NCBI RefSeq assembly: GCF_005280295.1
Contig: NZ_CP040020.1
Location: forward strand, 1,178,001 to 1,242,000
Source: Brevibacterium sp. CS2
GTDB taxonomy: Bacteria; Actinomycetota; Actinomycetes; Actinomycetales; Brevibacteriaceae
Length of the DNA: 64,000 nt
Direction: 5' to 3'
Shown: piece by piece, positions 17,167 to 26,291 of the stretch
How the letters are laid out: every line of letters starts with the position of its first letter
Position numbering within the stretch: the first letter of the stretch is position 1
Program-made: the position numbers and the translations under genes
Notes under the pieces: generated by a model
Databases searched by the model: none
Told to the model about the DNA's origin: nothing
The model's input: the letters and a program-made list of their open reading frames with translations, nothing else

Positions 17167-18807
17167 ATGACTCGCACTCGTGCGCTGCTCAAAGCCGGTG
17201 CAGCACTGAGCGCCACCGCGCTCCTGCTGTCCGCCTGCTCCACCTCCACCACCGACACCTCGGGAGAGGGCGGTGAAGGCGGCGGTGACGCCCTGACGAT
17301 CGGCACCACCGACAAGGTCACCGTGCTCGACCCGGCCGGCTCCTACGACAACGGCTCGTTCTTCGTCATGCAGCAGGTGTTCCCGTTCCTGCTCGCCTAT
17401 ACCCCCGGCACCGCCGAGACCGAGCCCGACATCGCGGAGTCCGCCGAATTCACCGAGCCGACCAAGTACGAGGTGAAGCTCAAGGAGGGCCTGAAGTTCT
17501 CCAATGGCAACGACCTCACCTCGTCCGACGTCAAGTTCAGCTTCGACCGTCAGAAGTCGATCCAGGACCCCAACGGACCGTCCTCGCTGCTCGGCGGCCT
17601 CGAGTCGATCGACACCCCGGACGAGCAGACGGTCGTCTTCAACCTCACCCGTGAGAACGACCAGACGTTCCCGCTCGTGCTCGCCGGCCCGGCCGGCCCG
17701 ATCGTCGACGAGGACGTGTTCTCCGCCGAGGAGATCACCGCCGACGACGACATCGTCTCCGGTGAGGCGTTCGGCGGCCCGTACGCCATCGACTCCTACC
17801 AGTTCAACGAGCTCGTCTCCTACAAGGCCAACCCGGAGTACCAGGGTGCGCTCGGGGAGCCGAAGTCCGACGCGGTGCAGATGCGCTACTACACCGACGC
17901 GAACAACATGAAGCTCGACGTGCAGAGCGGCACCATCGACGTGGCCTGGCGCTCGCTGTCGGCGACCGACATCGAGGACCTCGGCGGCGACGACAACCTC
18001 ACCGTCCACGAGGGCCCCGGCGGCGAGATCCGCTACATCGTCTTCAACCTCGACTCGATGCCCTTCGGCACCGAGACCGACGAGGCCGACGAGGACAAGG
18101 CCAAGGCCGTGCGCCAGGCGATGGCCCACTCGATCGACCGCGAGGCGATCGCCGAGCAGGTCTACAAGGGCACTTACACCCCGCTGTTCGGCCACGTGCC
18201 GGACGGCCTGCCCGGTGCGGCCGAGGAGCTCAAGAGCGCCTACGGCGACGGCAGCGGCGGCGCGGACGTCGAGAAGGCCAAGCAGGCCCTCGAGGACGCC
18301 GGCGTGGAGACCCCCGTCGAGATCAAGCTCCAGTACAGCCCGGACCACTACGGTCCGTCCTCGGGCGACGAGTACGCCCAGATCAAGGACCAGCTGGAGA
18401 GCACCGAGCTGTTCACCGTCGACCTCCAGTCGACGGAGTGGGTGCAGTACGCCGAAGAGCGCATCGACGCCTACCCGCAGTACCAGCTCGGCTGGTTCCC
18501 GGACTACTCCGACGCGGACAACTACCTCGTCCCGTTCTTCTACAACACCGAGGACTCCCCGAGCTTCCTCGGCAACGACTACACCAACGACGAGCTCAAC
18601 CAGAAGCTCGACGAGCAGGTGTCGATGGAGGACGAGGGCGAGCGCACCACTGCGATCGAGGACATCCAGAAGACGCTGTCCGAGGACCTGCCCACCCTGC
18701 CGCTGCTGCAGGGCGAGCAGATCGCCGTGGCGAACTCCGAGGTCACCGGCATCGAGGACACCCTCGATCCGTCCTTCCAGTTCCGTCTGGCACTCCTCGG
18801 CAAGTGA
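17167..18807 (+). CDS. Peptide/nickel-type ABC transporter substrate-binding lipoprotein
   Basis: Extracytoplasmic solute receptor of the SBP_bac_5 (DppA/OppA) family, 546 residues. The signal peptide ends in the lipobox LLSAC with acylated Cys24, followed by a Ser/Thr/Gly linker and the mature fold (DALTIGTTDKVTVLDPAGSY at the start, GLKFSNGNDLTSSDVKFSFD in the first domain). AAGGA stands before the ATG. It is the first gene of an operon with two permeases and a double ATPase. A 238-bp gap with GC-rich hairpins separates it from the permease, an arrangement that often keeps receptor mRNA more abundant. The ligand may be a peptide or other small solute and is unknown. Confidence 0.93.
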   Translation: MTRTRALLKAGAALSATALLLSACSTSTTDTSGEGGEGGGDALTIGTTDKVTVLDPAGSYDNGSFFVMQQVFPFLLAYTPGTAETEPDIAESAEFTEPTKYEVKLKEGLKFSNGNDLTSSDVKFSFDRQKSIQDPNGPSSLLGGLESIDTPDEQTVVFNLTRENDQTFPLVLAGPAGPIVDEDVFSAEEITADDDIVSGEAFGGPYAIDSYQFNELVSYKANPEYQGALGEPKSDAVQMRYYTDANNMKLDVQSGTIDVAWRSLSATDIEDLGGDDNLTVHEGPGGEIRYIVFNLDSMPFGTETDEADEDKAKAVRQAMAHSIDREAIAEQVYKGTYTPLFGHVPDGLPGAAEELKSAYGDGSGGADVEKAKQALEDAGVETPVEIKLQYSPDHYGPSSGDEYAQIKDQLESTELFTVDLQSTEWVQYAEERIDAYPQYQLGWFPDYSDADNYLVPFFYNTEDSPSFLGNDYTNDELNQKLDEQVSMEDEGERTTAIEDIQKTLSEDLPTLPLLQGEQIAVANSEVTGIEDTLDPSFQFRLALLGK

Positions 18808-18841
18808 TGCCGAACGGTCGGGCGGTCCTCGCCCGGCCGGC

Positions 18842-18857
18842 CGGGTGACGTCACCCG
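18842..18857. repeat. 16-bp perfect palindrome in receptor-permease gap
   Basis: CGGGTGACGTCACCCG is a perfect palindrome within the 238-bp gap between the receptor and permease genes. It could be part of an RNA stem that protects or terminates the receptor mRNA, or an operator. Confidence 0.4.
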
Positions 18858-19045
18858 ATCACCCGGCGGGCACCTCGGCCGAGGCGCCCGCCGGCACCAC
18901 CACCGCAGCGGGGCGGGTAGGATCTTCCTGCCCGTCCCGCTGCGGCGTCCGGGTCTCCCTGGGCCCGGCCCGTGCGAGCCGCCCGCGTGATCCGCGGACA
19001 GCGCCGCCGCACCACACCCCTGCTCCCCAGCCCGATTGCGAATCC

Positions 19046-20134
19046 ATGACAGCCAGCGTGCAAGCCCCGGAACTCGCCGAGGGTCCGGTCAAGTCCCCGA
19101 AGACCCGTCAGGGCTCGGGACTCGGCCGGTACATCCTCGTCCGCTTCCTCCTCATCATCCCGACCGTGTGGATCCTCACCACCCTGGTGTTCTTCCTCAT
19201 GCGGATCACCGGCGACCCGATCACCGCCGCACTCGGCGGCCGGCTGACGCAGGCGCAGCTCGCCGAGCGCGTCGCCGCCGCCGGCTACGACCGCCCGCTC
19301 ATCGTCCAGTACTTCGAGTACATGGGCGGTCTGCTGCGCGGCGACTTCGGGACCACCCTGTCGGACAACCGGCCCGTCACCGAGGTCCTCCTGACCTACG
19401 GCGCGGCCACGCTCGAGCTCGTCTTCTTCGCCCTCATCGTCGCGTTCCTCGTCGGCGTCCCGCTCGGCATGGTCGCCGCGAAGTTCCGCGACCGCTGGCC
19501 CGACGCGGTGCTGCGCGTGCTCGCGATCCTCGGCTACGCCACCCCGGTGTTCTTCGCCGGCCTGCTCCTCAAGCTCGTGTTCGGCGTGATGTGGCCGGTG
19601 CTACCGGTCGCGGGACGCGCGACCGGGAACACCGAGCTCCTCATGTCCGGCGTCGTCGGCCCCACCGGCCTCTACCTGCTCGACGCCCTGCGGATCGGCG
19701 ACATGGACGCCGCCGGGGACGTGCTGCGCCACGCGGTGCTCCCGGCCGTCGCGCTCGGCCTGCTCACCGGCGGCACGTTCCTGCGGCTCGTGCGCACGAA
19801 CCTCATCGGCACGCTCGGCAACCAGTACATCGAGTCCGGCCGCTCGCGCGGGGTGTCCGAGTTCCGGCTCGTCACCAAGCACGCCTACCGGCCCGCACTC
19901 ATCCCGATCATCACCGTCATGGGCATGCAGATCGCCCTCATGCTCGCCGGCGCGGTCCTCACGGAGACGACCTTCGAGTGGAAGGGGCTGGGCTTCCAGC
20001 TCGCCCAGTACCTGGCCGCGCGCGACTTCGTCGCTGTCCAGGGCATCGTCGTCCTGCTGGCCGTGCTCGTCGCGCTGACGAACTTCGTCGTCGACATCAT
20101 CGCCGCTCTCATCGATCCGCGAGTGAGGTACTGA
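19046..20134 (+). CDS. Peptide-type ABC transporter permease (DppB-like)
   Basis: First inner-membrane subunit of the importer, 362 residues. It has six predicted spans starting with YILVRFLLIIPTVWILTTLV, and the cytoplasmic EAA-type loop that contacts the ATPase (YIESGRSRGVSEFRLVTKHA) near residues 255-275. It ends in the typical DPRVRY. The ATG at 19046 is chosen because the upstream open frame runs antisense-like through the receptor gene. The stop overlaps the start of the next permease (TGATG). Confidence 0.92.
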   Translation: MTASVQAPELAEGPVKSPKTRQGSGLGRYILVRFLLIIPTVWILTTLVFFLMRITGDPITAALGGRLTQAQLAERVAAAGYDRPLIVQYFEYMGGLLRGDFGTTLSDNRPVTEVLLTYGAATLELVFFALIVAFLVGVPLGMVAAKFRDRWPDAVLRVLAILGYATPVFFAGLLLKLVFGVMWPVLPVAGRATGNTELLMSGVVGPTGLYLLDALRIGDMDAAGDVLRHAVLPAVALGLLTGGTFLRLVRTNLIGTLGNQYIESGRSRGVSEFRLVTKHAYRPALIPIITVMGMQIALMLAGAVLTETTFEWKGLGFQLAQYLAARDFVAVQGIVVLLAVLVALTNFVVDIIAALIDPRVRY

Positions 20135-21270
20135 TGAGCACCGAGACCACCCCCACCCCCGGCGCTCCCGGAGCGCCCGCCCCCGAGGCGTCCGCGACCC
20201 CCGGCGCCCCGTCGAGCTCCCGTTCGCGCTGGTCGCGCCTGCCGGTCGTCAGCCACCTGCGCCAGTCCGTCGGCCTGCAGCGGGGGATGCTCATCAGCGG
20301 CCTGGTGATCTGCGCGCTCGTGCTCATCGCCGCGATCTTCGCCCCGCTCATCGCGCCCTACGACTACGCCCAGCTGCGCACCCCGGAGGGGGCGTTCGGC
20401 GCCCAGCAGCCGCCCAGCGCGGCCCACATCTGGGGCACCACCGTCGGCGGCTTCGACGTGTTCTCCCGGGTCATCTGGGGTGCGCGCACCGCGGTGTTCG
20501 TCATCATCGTCGCCGTCGTCATGTCGCTGTTCATCGGCGTGGCGCTCGGTCTGATCTCCGGCTACATCGGCGGCTGGCTCGACCGGATCCTCGTCGTCGT
20601 CGCCGACGCGATCTACGCCTTCCCGTCCCTGCTGCTCGCGATCGTCATGACGATCGTGATCTCCGGCGGGCAGTCGAACGTCGTCGGCGGTGTCCTGGCC
20701 GCGGCGATCTCGATCACCGTCGTGTTCGTGCCGCAGTACTTCCGCGTGGTGCGGGCGGAGACCGTGCGCCTCAAGGCGGAGCCGTTCGTGGAATCCGCGC
20801 AGGTCATCGGTGAGTCGAAGTTCCGCATCATCACCCGCCACATCTACCGCAATGCGACGCGCAACATCCCGCTGATCTTCACCCTCAACTCCTCCGAGGC
20901 GATCCTCACGCTCGCGGCGCTGGGCTTCCTGGGCTTCGGCATCGAGCCGACCTCGGCCGCGGAGTGGGGCTACGACCTCAACAAGGCGCTGTCCGACGTC
21001 ACTTCGGGCATCTGGTGGACCTCGGTGTTCCCGGGCCTGGCGATCGTGCTCACGGTGCTCGGCATCACGCTCGTCGGCGAGTCGATGAATGACCTCAACG
21101 ACCCGCGCCTGCGCGTGCGCCGCCGGGCCCGCGGCCGCAGGCGGGCCGGTGCCGGTGCCGGTGCCCGTGCGAAAGGTGCTGCCGGGTCCTCGGCGACTGC
21201 CCCCGGTGCCGCGGGCACCTCGGCGACCGGGTCCTCGGCCGCCACGACGACGAAGGGGGATCTGCGATGA
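20134..21270 (+). CDS. Peptide-type ABC transporter permease (DppC-like)
   Basis: Second permease subunit, 378 residues. A 50-residue Pro/Ala-rich N-terminal tail is followed by the DppC pattern: first span near 85-105, HIWGTTVGGFDVFSRVIWGA, and five further spans with the EAA loop ESAQVIGESKFRIITRHIYR. It ends with DPRLRVRRRARG and then an unusual tail of about 50 Ala, Gly, Ser and Arg residues. Both ends overlap neighbours (TGATG before, ATGA after), so the three membrane and ATPase genes are tightly coupled. Confidence 0.92.
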   Translation: MSTETTPTPGAPGAPAPEASATPGAPSSSRSRWSRLPVVSHLRQSVGLQRGMLISGLVICALVLIAAIFAPLIAPYDYAQLRTPEGAFGAQQPPSAAHIWGTTVGGFDVFSRVIWGARTAVFVIIVAVVMSLFIGVALGLISGYIGGWLDRILVVVADAIYAFPSLLLAIVMTIVISGGQSNVVGGVLAAAISITVVFVPQYFRVVRAETVRLKAEPFVESAQVIGESKFRIITRHIYRNATRNIPLIFTLNSSEAILTLAALGFLGFGIEPTSAAEWGYDLNKALSDVTSGIWWTSVFPGLAIVLTVLGITLVGESMNDLNDPRLRVRRRARGRRRAGAGAGARAKGAAGSSATAPGAAGTSATGSSAATTTKGDLR

Positions 21271-23051
21271 CCTCGGACAACCTCGCTGCAGCGCACGATG
21301 AGAACAGCCGCGCCCGGAGCACCGGGGCCGCCGGCACCGGGGCGGGTGGGGCCCGGCTGACGATCTCCGACCTCGACGTCACCTTCGCCACCGACGCCGG
21401 CGACGTCCACGCCGTCAACGACCTCGACCTGAGCGTGCGCCCGGGCGAGGTGCTCGCGATCGTCGGCGAGTCCGGCTCCGGCAAGACGGTGACCGCGAAG
21501 TCGATCCTCGGGCTGCTCCCGGAGACCGCGACGACCGGCGGGGCGATCGTCCTGTCCGGCACCGACGTCCTCACCGCCTCCCCGCAGAAGCTGCGGCAGA
21601 TGCGCGGGGCGGATGTGTCGATGGTGTTCCAGGAGCCCTCGACGGCGCTCAACCCGGTGTTCACCGTGGGCTGGCAGATCGCGGAGGGCCTGCGCGCCCA
21701 CAACCCGAAGATGAGCAGGAAGGCGATGCGGGCGCGCGTCGTCGAGGCGATGGAGAACGTGGGCATCCCGAACGCCGAGGAGCGCCACGACTACTACCCG
21801 CACCAGTTCTCCGGCGGGCAGAAGCAGCGGATCGTCATCGCGATGGCGCTGGCACTCGGGGCCCGGCTCATCGTCGCGGATGAACCCACCACCGCGCTCG
21901 ACGTCACCGTGCAGGCCGAGATCCTCGACCTGCTCCGCGACCTGCGCGACGACATGGGCACCTCGATCGTCCTCATCACCCACAATATGGGCGTCGTCGC
22001 CGACCTCGCCGACCGGGTGGCCGTGATGTACCGCGGCGACCTCGTCGAGACCGCCGACGTCCGCACCCTGTTCGCGAATCCGACCCACGAGTACACGCGC
22101 GCGCTGCTCGCCGCCGTGCCCCGGCTCTCCGTCACCGAGGTGCCGGTCGCCGAGGCTGCAACAGGCGCCTCGGCGGGGGCGGCGGCCGCGGCTCCCGGTG
22201 CCGATCCGGCCGCGGACGTGCGCCCGGATATCGCGCCGGTGGTCGTCGCGCGCGACCTCGAGATCGTCTATCCGGGCGGCTTCGGCAAGAGCGATTTCAC
22301 CGCCGTGGACGGCGTGAGCTTCGAGATCCGGCCGGGCGAGGTGTTCGGCCTCGTCGGCGAATCGGGGTCGGGCAAGACGACCATCGGGCGCGCGATCGCG
22401 GGTCTGACCCGTGCCACCGGGGGTTCGCTCACGGTGTTCGACCACGAGATGGTCGGGTTCAGGGAGAAGACGTTCCGACCCGTGCGTAAGCGGATCGGGT
22501 TCGTGTTCCAGGACCCGGCGGCCTCCTTCAACCCGCACCTGTCGATCGGCGAGTGCGTGGCCGAGCCGCTCGCGGTGCACCGTCCGGAGCTGGGCGATCA
22601 GCAGCGCCGGCGGGCCGCGCTCGACCTGCTCGAGGCCGTGCAGCTGCCGCAGTCCTATGCCGCCCGGTTCCCCCACGAGCTGTCCGGCGGGCAGCGTCAG
22701 CGTGCGTCCTTGGCCCGCGGCATCGCGCTCGACCCGGAGTTCCTCATCGCCGACGAGCCGACCTCCGCGCTCGATGTTTCGGTGCAGGCGAAGGTGCTCG
22801 AGCTGTTCCGCGAGCTGCAGGAGCGGTTCCACTACGCGGCGCTCTTCATCAGCCACGACCTCGCCGTGGTCGACATGCTCTCCGATCGGATCGGTGTGCT
22901 GTTCCACGGCCGGCTGCTGGAGGAGGGGACAGGTGCGCAGGTGCTCGGCAACCCGCAGCACGACTACACGCGGCGTCTCATCGCTTCGCTCCCGGTGCCC
23001 GATCCGGTCGAGCAGGCCCAGCGGCGCGAGGTGGCCCGGGCGCTGCGGTAG
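21267..23051 (+). CDS. Fused double ABC ATPase of the peptide-type importer (intact copy)
   Basis: Two nucleotide-binding domains in one 594-residue chain, equivalent to DppD plus DppF. Domain 1 has Walker A GESGSGKT near residue 68, FSGGQKQRIVIAMAL near 182 and LIVADEP near 200. Domain 2 has Walker A GESGSGKT near 364, LSGGQRQRASLARGI near 471 and LIADEPTSALD near 490. An oligopeptide-type C-terminal segment follows domain 1. The gene ends in LR just before a TAG. From codon 80 to the penultimate codon it is almost identical to the truncated copy at 31649-33193. Confidence 0.95.
   Translation: MTSDNLAAAHDENSRARSTGAAGTGAGGARLTISDLDVTFATDAGDVHAVNDLDLSVRPGEVLAIVGESGSGKTVTAKSILGLLPETATTGGAIVLSGTDVLTASPQKLRQMRGADVSMVFQEPSTALNPVFTVGWQIAEGLRAHNPKMSRKAMRARVVEAMENVGIPNAEERHDYYPHQFSGGQKQRIVIAMALALGARLIVADEPTTALDVTVQAEILDLLRDLRDDMGTSIVLITHNMGVVADLADRVAVMYRGDLVETADVRTLFANPTHEYTRALLAAVPRLSVTEVPVAEAATGASAGAAAAAPGADPAADVRPDIAPVVVARDLEIVYPGGFGKSDFTAVDGVSFEIRPGEVFGLVGESGSGKTTIGRAIAGLTRATGGSLTVFDHEMVGFREKTFRPVRKRIGFVFQDPAASFNPHLSIGECVAEPLAVHRPELGDQQRRRAALDLLEAVQLPQSYAARFPHELSGGQRQRASLARGIALDPEFLIADEPTSALDVSVQAKVLELFRELQERFHYAALFISHDLAVVDMLSDRIGVLFHGRLLEEGTGAQVLGNPQHDYTRRLIASLPVPDPVEQAQRREVARALR
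21504..23048 (+). repeat. Left arm of 1,545-bp direct repeat
   Basis: This stretch aligns without gaps to 31649-33193 at a constant offset of 10,145 bp. By eye the first 80 bp differ at about 16 positions, and the remaining 1.46 kb differ at about 12, eight of them clustered at 21850-21884. The homology stops exactly at the CGG codon before the stop. Confidence 0.9.
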
Positions 23052-23241
23052 GGGCGGGGGCTGGCGAGTCCCGCGGGGGCTGGCGGGCCCGCGGCCACCG
23101 GCGGCATCACCGGTGGCATCATCACCCGGACCGTGATCACTCGTGGTCGAGAAAATGGGCTCGGGTTCAATGGGTCGTTGCAGAGGCGCTTCACCACGCG
23201 ACGCACCGCCGGTCGCTGCGCTGCACGGTACGGTATGCGTT

Positions 23242-23601
23242 ATGGAGCTCCTGCCGGATCCTGTATGGCCGGTCATCCTGCTGGCGGTCATCTCTTTCAT
23301 CGACGGGCTCGTGTGCATCAAGCCCTTGGAGTTCATCGGGCGGTGCTTCGAGGACGTCGGCTTCCCGCGTCGCTGGTGGTGGGTGATTCCACCGATCAAG
23401 TTCGCAGCGGCGGCAGGCCTCATCCTCGGGATCCGGATTCCCGGCCTGGCCGCGCTCACCACTGTGTGCCTGATCGTGTATTTCATCCTCGCCATCAGCA
23501 TGCACATCCGCGCTCGTGATTTTGGCCGCAACCTCTTCGTCAACGCCATCGGGATGCTGGTGATCTGCATTGCGACCGCCGTCTTCTGCTTCCTTGTCTA
23601 G
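23242..23601 (+). CDS. DoxX-like small membrane protein
   Basis: A 119-residue protein with about four membrane spans and the DoxX-like pattern PLEFIGRCFEDVGFPRRWWW, a span containing KFAAAAGLILGI, and a final span LVICIATAVFCFLV. Family members are linked to thiosulfate or quinone redox reactions, but most have no assigned role. The ATG at 23242 begins the hydrophobic core; the frame is open 33 codons further upstream without support. It is the first gene after the intact ATPase, where base composition drops. Confidence 0.7.
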   Translation: MELLPDPVWPVILLAVISFIDGLVCIKPLEFIGRCFEDVGFPRRWWWVIPPIKFAAAAGLILGIRIPGLAALTTVCLIVYFILAISMHIRARDFGRNLFVNAIGMLVICIATAVFCFLV

Positions 23602-24354
23602 ACCTGAGCCGCAGGAAAGCAGACGGCTGAAGGATCCAAGCGCAGCTCATTTCAGACCCCGGAGTGCGCAATTGTCAGAAGCTCACTCGAGCTCTATCGG
23701 AGCACGGGGGCACAAATGGAGATTGAGTTCGGCGCTGGCCCACTTTCAGCGCCAAATCGGTCGAGGTTGGCTTCGGATCGATCTATGCGATGCCGCTGCG
23801 CGTGAATGACTGCATCATTGGTGTCGTCAACCTGTACGCGGGGCGGCGTCGGAGGCTGCAGGCGACTCAGCTCAGTGCGTGGCGGGCGATCGTTCATGAG
23901 GCGGGCATACTCCGCGGGATGCGTCCTCTACGAGATGCTGACTGGCCGGACCTCGTTTGTGGGAAGCTCTCAAGTGGAGCTCACCTTCCAGCACGTTCAT
24001 CACGCACCCGAGCCGCCGTCGAAGTTTCGCGAACACATCGATCCACGGCTCGACTACATGGTCCTGCGCGCACTGGCGAAGGCCCGCGCGGCGCGAAATC
24101 AGAGTGCTGAACAGTTCCGGCTTGCGCTGCTCACTGCACGCCCCGGTCAGAACAGTTCAGGTGTCGCGTTCGGCGCGGCCTGAGCGGTCTCGGAGTGCTT
24201 GCCCTCTGGATTGCGGTTGTCGCAGGGTTCGCCTGGCTGCTCGTCACATCCGTGCACGCCTATCGCACCGTGCCGCATCCGGATGCAGACCGCCGGTGAA
24301 ACTGGGATCTACGCATTGTGCCGTCGTGGCATTGCCTCGTCGTGCGGACTGTGA
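23602..24354 (+). pseudogene. Debris: GAF-domain, Ser/Thr kinase and membrane-protein fragments
   Basis: No intact gene is present in these 750 bases. About 23742-23850 reads as the end of a GAF domain (VGFGSIYAMPLRVNDCIIG, then VVNLYAG). About 23902-24183, in another frame, reads as the C-terminal lobe of a PknB-like Ser/Thr kinase (YSAGCVLYEMLTG, then HAPEPPSKF and ALAKARAARNQSAEQFR). At 24180-24299 a third frame encodes one membrane span and a short tail (VLALWIAVVAGFAWLLVTSV). The pieces belong to unrelated families, so this is a collection of recombination remnants. Confidence 0.6.
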
Positions 24355-25017
24355 TCACCTCCGAAGGATGAGCTGTGAGACCCAGTTGCCCACGAGCTGA
24401 GCGACCTGCACCATGACGATGATGACGGTCACGGTGACGAGGGTGACGTTCCAGTCGAACTGCTGGTAGCCGTACATGATCGCGAAGTTGCCCAAGCCGC
24501 CGCCGCCGACCACGCCGGCCATCGCGGACATGTCCACGATGGCGATGAGCATGAAGGTGTAGCCAAGGATGAGCGGGGCGAGCGCCTCGGGAAGGACAAT
24601 GCTGAACAGAGTGCGCAGTCGCCCGGCACCGGCCGCCCGGGACGCCTCTACGATTCCCGGGTCCACGGCGACGAGGTTCTGCTCGACGACCCGGCCGATG
24701 ACGACCGAGGCCATGAGGGTCATCGGCAGGATCGCCGCAGCCGTGCCGATCGTGGTCCCGACGACCAGAAGAGTGAGCGGTCCGATGGCGGTGATGAAGA
24801 TGATGAAGGGGATCGGCCGCACGATGTTGACGATGACGTTGAGGATTCCGAACACCACCGGCTGCTCGAACAGGTTGCCTGGTCGGGAGGCGTAGAGCGC
24901 AGCACCGATGATCAGCCCGGCGATGCCGCTCAGCACGATGGTGGCGGTGACCATGACGAGTGTCTCCTGCACCGACTGCAGGAGGACGGGGAGCAAAGTC
25001 GGCCAATCAGTGTCCAT
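24355..25017 (-). CDS. metI: Methionine ABC transporter permease MetI
   Basis: Inner-membrane subunit of the D/L-methionine importer. The 220-residue length and five-span pattern are typical, with the EAA-type loop ASRAAGAGRLRTLFSIVLPE and the glycine-rich AGVVGGGGLGNFAIMYGY near the C-terminus. Its ATG overlaps the last 11 bases of metN, so the two are translated together. The lipoprotein partner metQ is divergent, beyond metN. The locus is less GC-rich than the dpp-type operon nearby, which suggests transfer. Confidence 0.94.
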   Translation of the reverse strand: MDTDWPTLLPVLLQSVQETLVMVTATIVLSGIAGLIIGAALYASRPGNLFEQPVVFGILNVIVNIVRPIPFIIFITAIGPLTLLVVGTTIGTAAAILPMTLMASVVIGRVVEQNLVAVDPGIVEASRAAGAGRLRTLFSIVLPEALAPLILGYTFMLIAIVDMSAMAGVVGGGGLGNFAIMYGYQQFDWNVTLVTVTVIIVMVQVAQLVGNWVSQLILRR

Positions 25018-26080
25018 GGGAAACCTCCTTCTGGGGCTGCTGCGAGGAGAGCACCTCGGTGCGGGTGTGTGCTGCGATTTGCTCGATCGCAGCGGTGATC
25101 GCCTCGGGTGGTCCGGTCAGCTCGTAGGTCAGGGTGCCGAGCGGGCGCTCGCCGATCTCGGTGACTCCGCCGAACACCACGGTGCCCGTGACCTGCGCGG
25201 CCGCCAGCATGCGGTTGACCTCCGACGAGCCGTACTCCTCGTTGATCTCTATGGCCACGATCGTGCCCGGATGGCGGGCACGGAGGCGTTCGAGCGTGGC
25301 TGCGGACGGAGTTCCCTGAATAGCGGTGGCGATGAACTTCCTCGTGGTGTCGGTCACTGGATTCGAGAAGAGGGAGTAGGTGCTGCCCGCTTCGATGATG
25401 CGACCCTTCTCCATCATCACGACGTTGTCGCAGAGCTCGCGGACCACGGCCATTTCGTGGGTGATGACCACGGTGGTGGTTCCGAACTCCTGGTTCACGC
25501 GACGCAGCAGTCCCAGCACCTCGGTCGTCGTCTCCGGGTCGAGTGCGGAGGTCGCCTCGTCCGCGAGCAGGATCTCAGGGCTGGTTGCCAAGGCGCGCGC
25601 GATGCCCACCCGCTGCTTCTGCCCGCCGGACAGCCGCCTCGGATAGACATCAGCCTTGTCCTCGAGGTCGACGAAGCGCAGCAGCTCGGTGACTCTGGCC
25701 TTGATGTTCTCCCTGGACCAGCCGGCGATCTTCAGCGGGTACCCGACGTTGCCGGCGACAGTGCGCGAGCCGAAGAGATTGAAATGCTGGAAGATCATGC
25801 CGATGCGGCTGCGCACCTTCTGAAGCTTGGTCTCCGGCAGTCCGGTGATGTCGGTGCCGTCGATGACGACGCTGCCGGATGTGGGCAGCTCCAGCCCGTT
25901 GATGAGTCGCACGAGGGTCGACTTGCCGGCACCGGAGTAGCCGACGATGCCGACGACAGAGCCGCGTGCAATGTCGAGAGACACCCCGTCGAGAGCCTTC
26001 ACGCTGCTCTCCTTGCCGCGCGGGGATGGGTACTCCTTGAAAATACTTATGAAGCGGATGTGGGGATCGATGTCACTCAC
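25007..26080 (-). CDS. metN: Methionine ABC transporter ATP-binding protein MetN
   Basis: ATPase of the methionine importer, 357 residues from the GTG at 26080, which follows CAGGGAGTG; the open frame extends 23 codons further upstream. Walker A is GYSGAGKS, the signature LSGGQKQRVGIARAL, and Walker B LLADEATSALDPETT. The C-terminal 90 residues form the methionine-sensing NIL domain (VAIEINEEYGSSEVNRMLAA), which allows allosteric shut-off by internal methionine. It overlaps metI by 11 bp. A divergent promoter is shared with metQ. Confidence 0.94.
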   Translation of the reverse strand: MSDIDPHIRFISIFKEYPSPRGKESSVKALDGVSLDIARGSVVGIVGYSGAGKSTLVRLINGLELPTSGSVVIDGTDITGLPETKLQKVRSRIGMIFQHFNLFGSRTVAGNVGYPLKIAGWSRENIKARVTELLRFVDLEDKADVYPRRLSGGQKQRVGIARALATSPEILLADEATSALDPETTTEVLGLLRRVNQEFGTTTVVITHEMAVVRELCDNVVMMEKGRIIEAGSTYSLFSNPVTDTTRKFIATAIQGTPSAATLERLRARHPGTIVAIEINEEYGSSEVNRMLAAAQVTGTVVFGGVTEIGERPLGTLTYELTGPPEAITAAIEQIAAHTRTEVLSSQQPQKEVSHGH

Positions 26081-26291
26081 CGGATCACTCCCTGCGGTTG
26101 TCTGCACAGGTGACAGTGAACGACGAGCCGGCTGAACGGGAACCGCCAATCGTCATATGGTGACCTTGTGCGTCACCTGAGGTGGATGTGTGACGAATCG
26201 CGACTTTTTGAGACATTCCCCACATACTCCGGATGCGCCTCGGGCATAGCGTTCCGAGCATCAGACTCAACTCGACGCCGAGGAGAATGCC
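26081..26291. promoter_or_regulatory. Divergent control region between metN and metQ
   Basis: The 211 bp between the divergent genes contain the short palindrome ACCTGAGGT at 26175-26183 flanked by GTGCGTC and GTGTGACG, a possible repressor site, and TAGCGT at 26247-26252 as a possible -10 box for metQ. The sequence does not fold into a recognisable SAM riboswitch core by eye. Confidence 0.35.

Noticed and set aside
20970..23570. Minus-strand open frame of 866 codons across the ATPase gene
   Set aside because: It is antisense to the double ATPase and DppC-like genes, with His/Arg/Gly-rich composition typical of high-GC shadow frames and no family resemblance.
26081..26291. SAM riboswitch upstream of metQ
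   Set aside because: The expected stem order and conserved core of SAM riboswitches could not be found by eye; a covariance-model scan would settle it.
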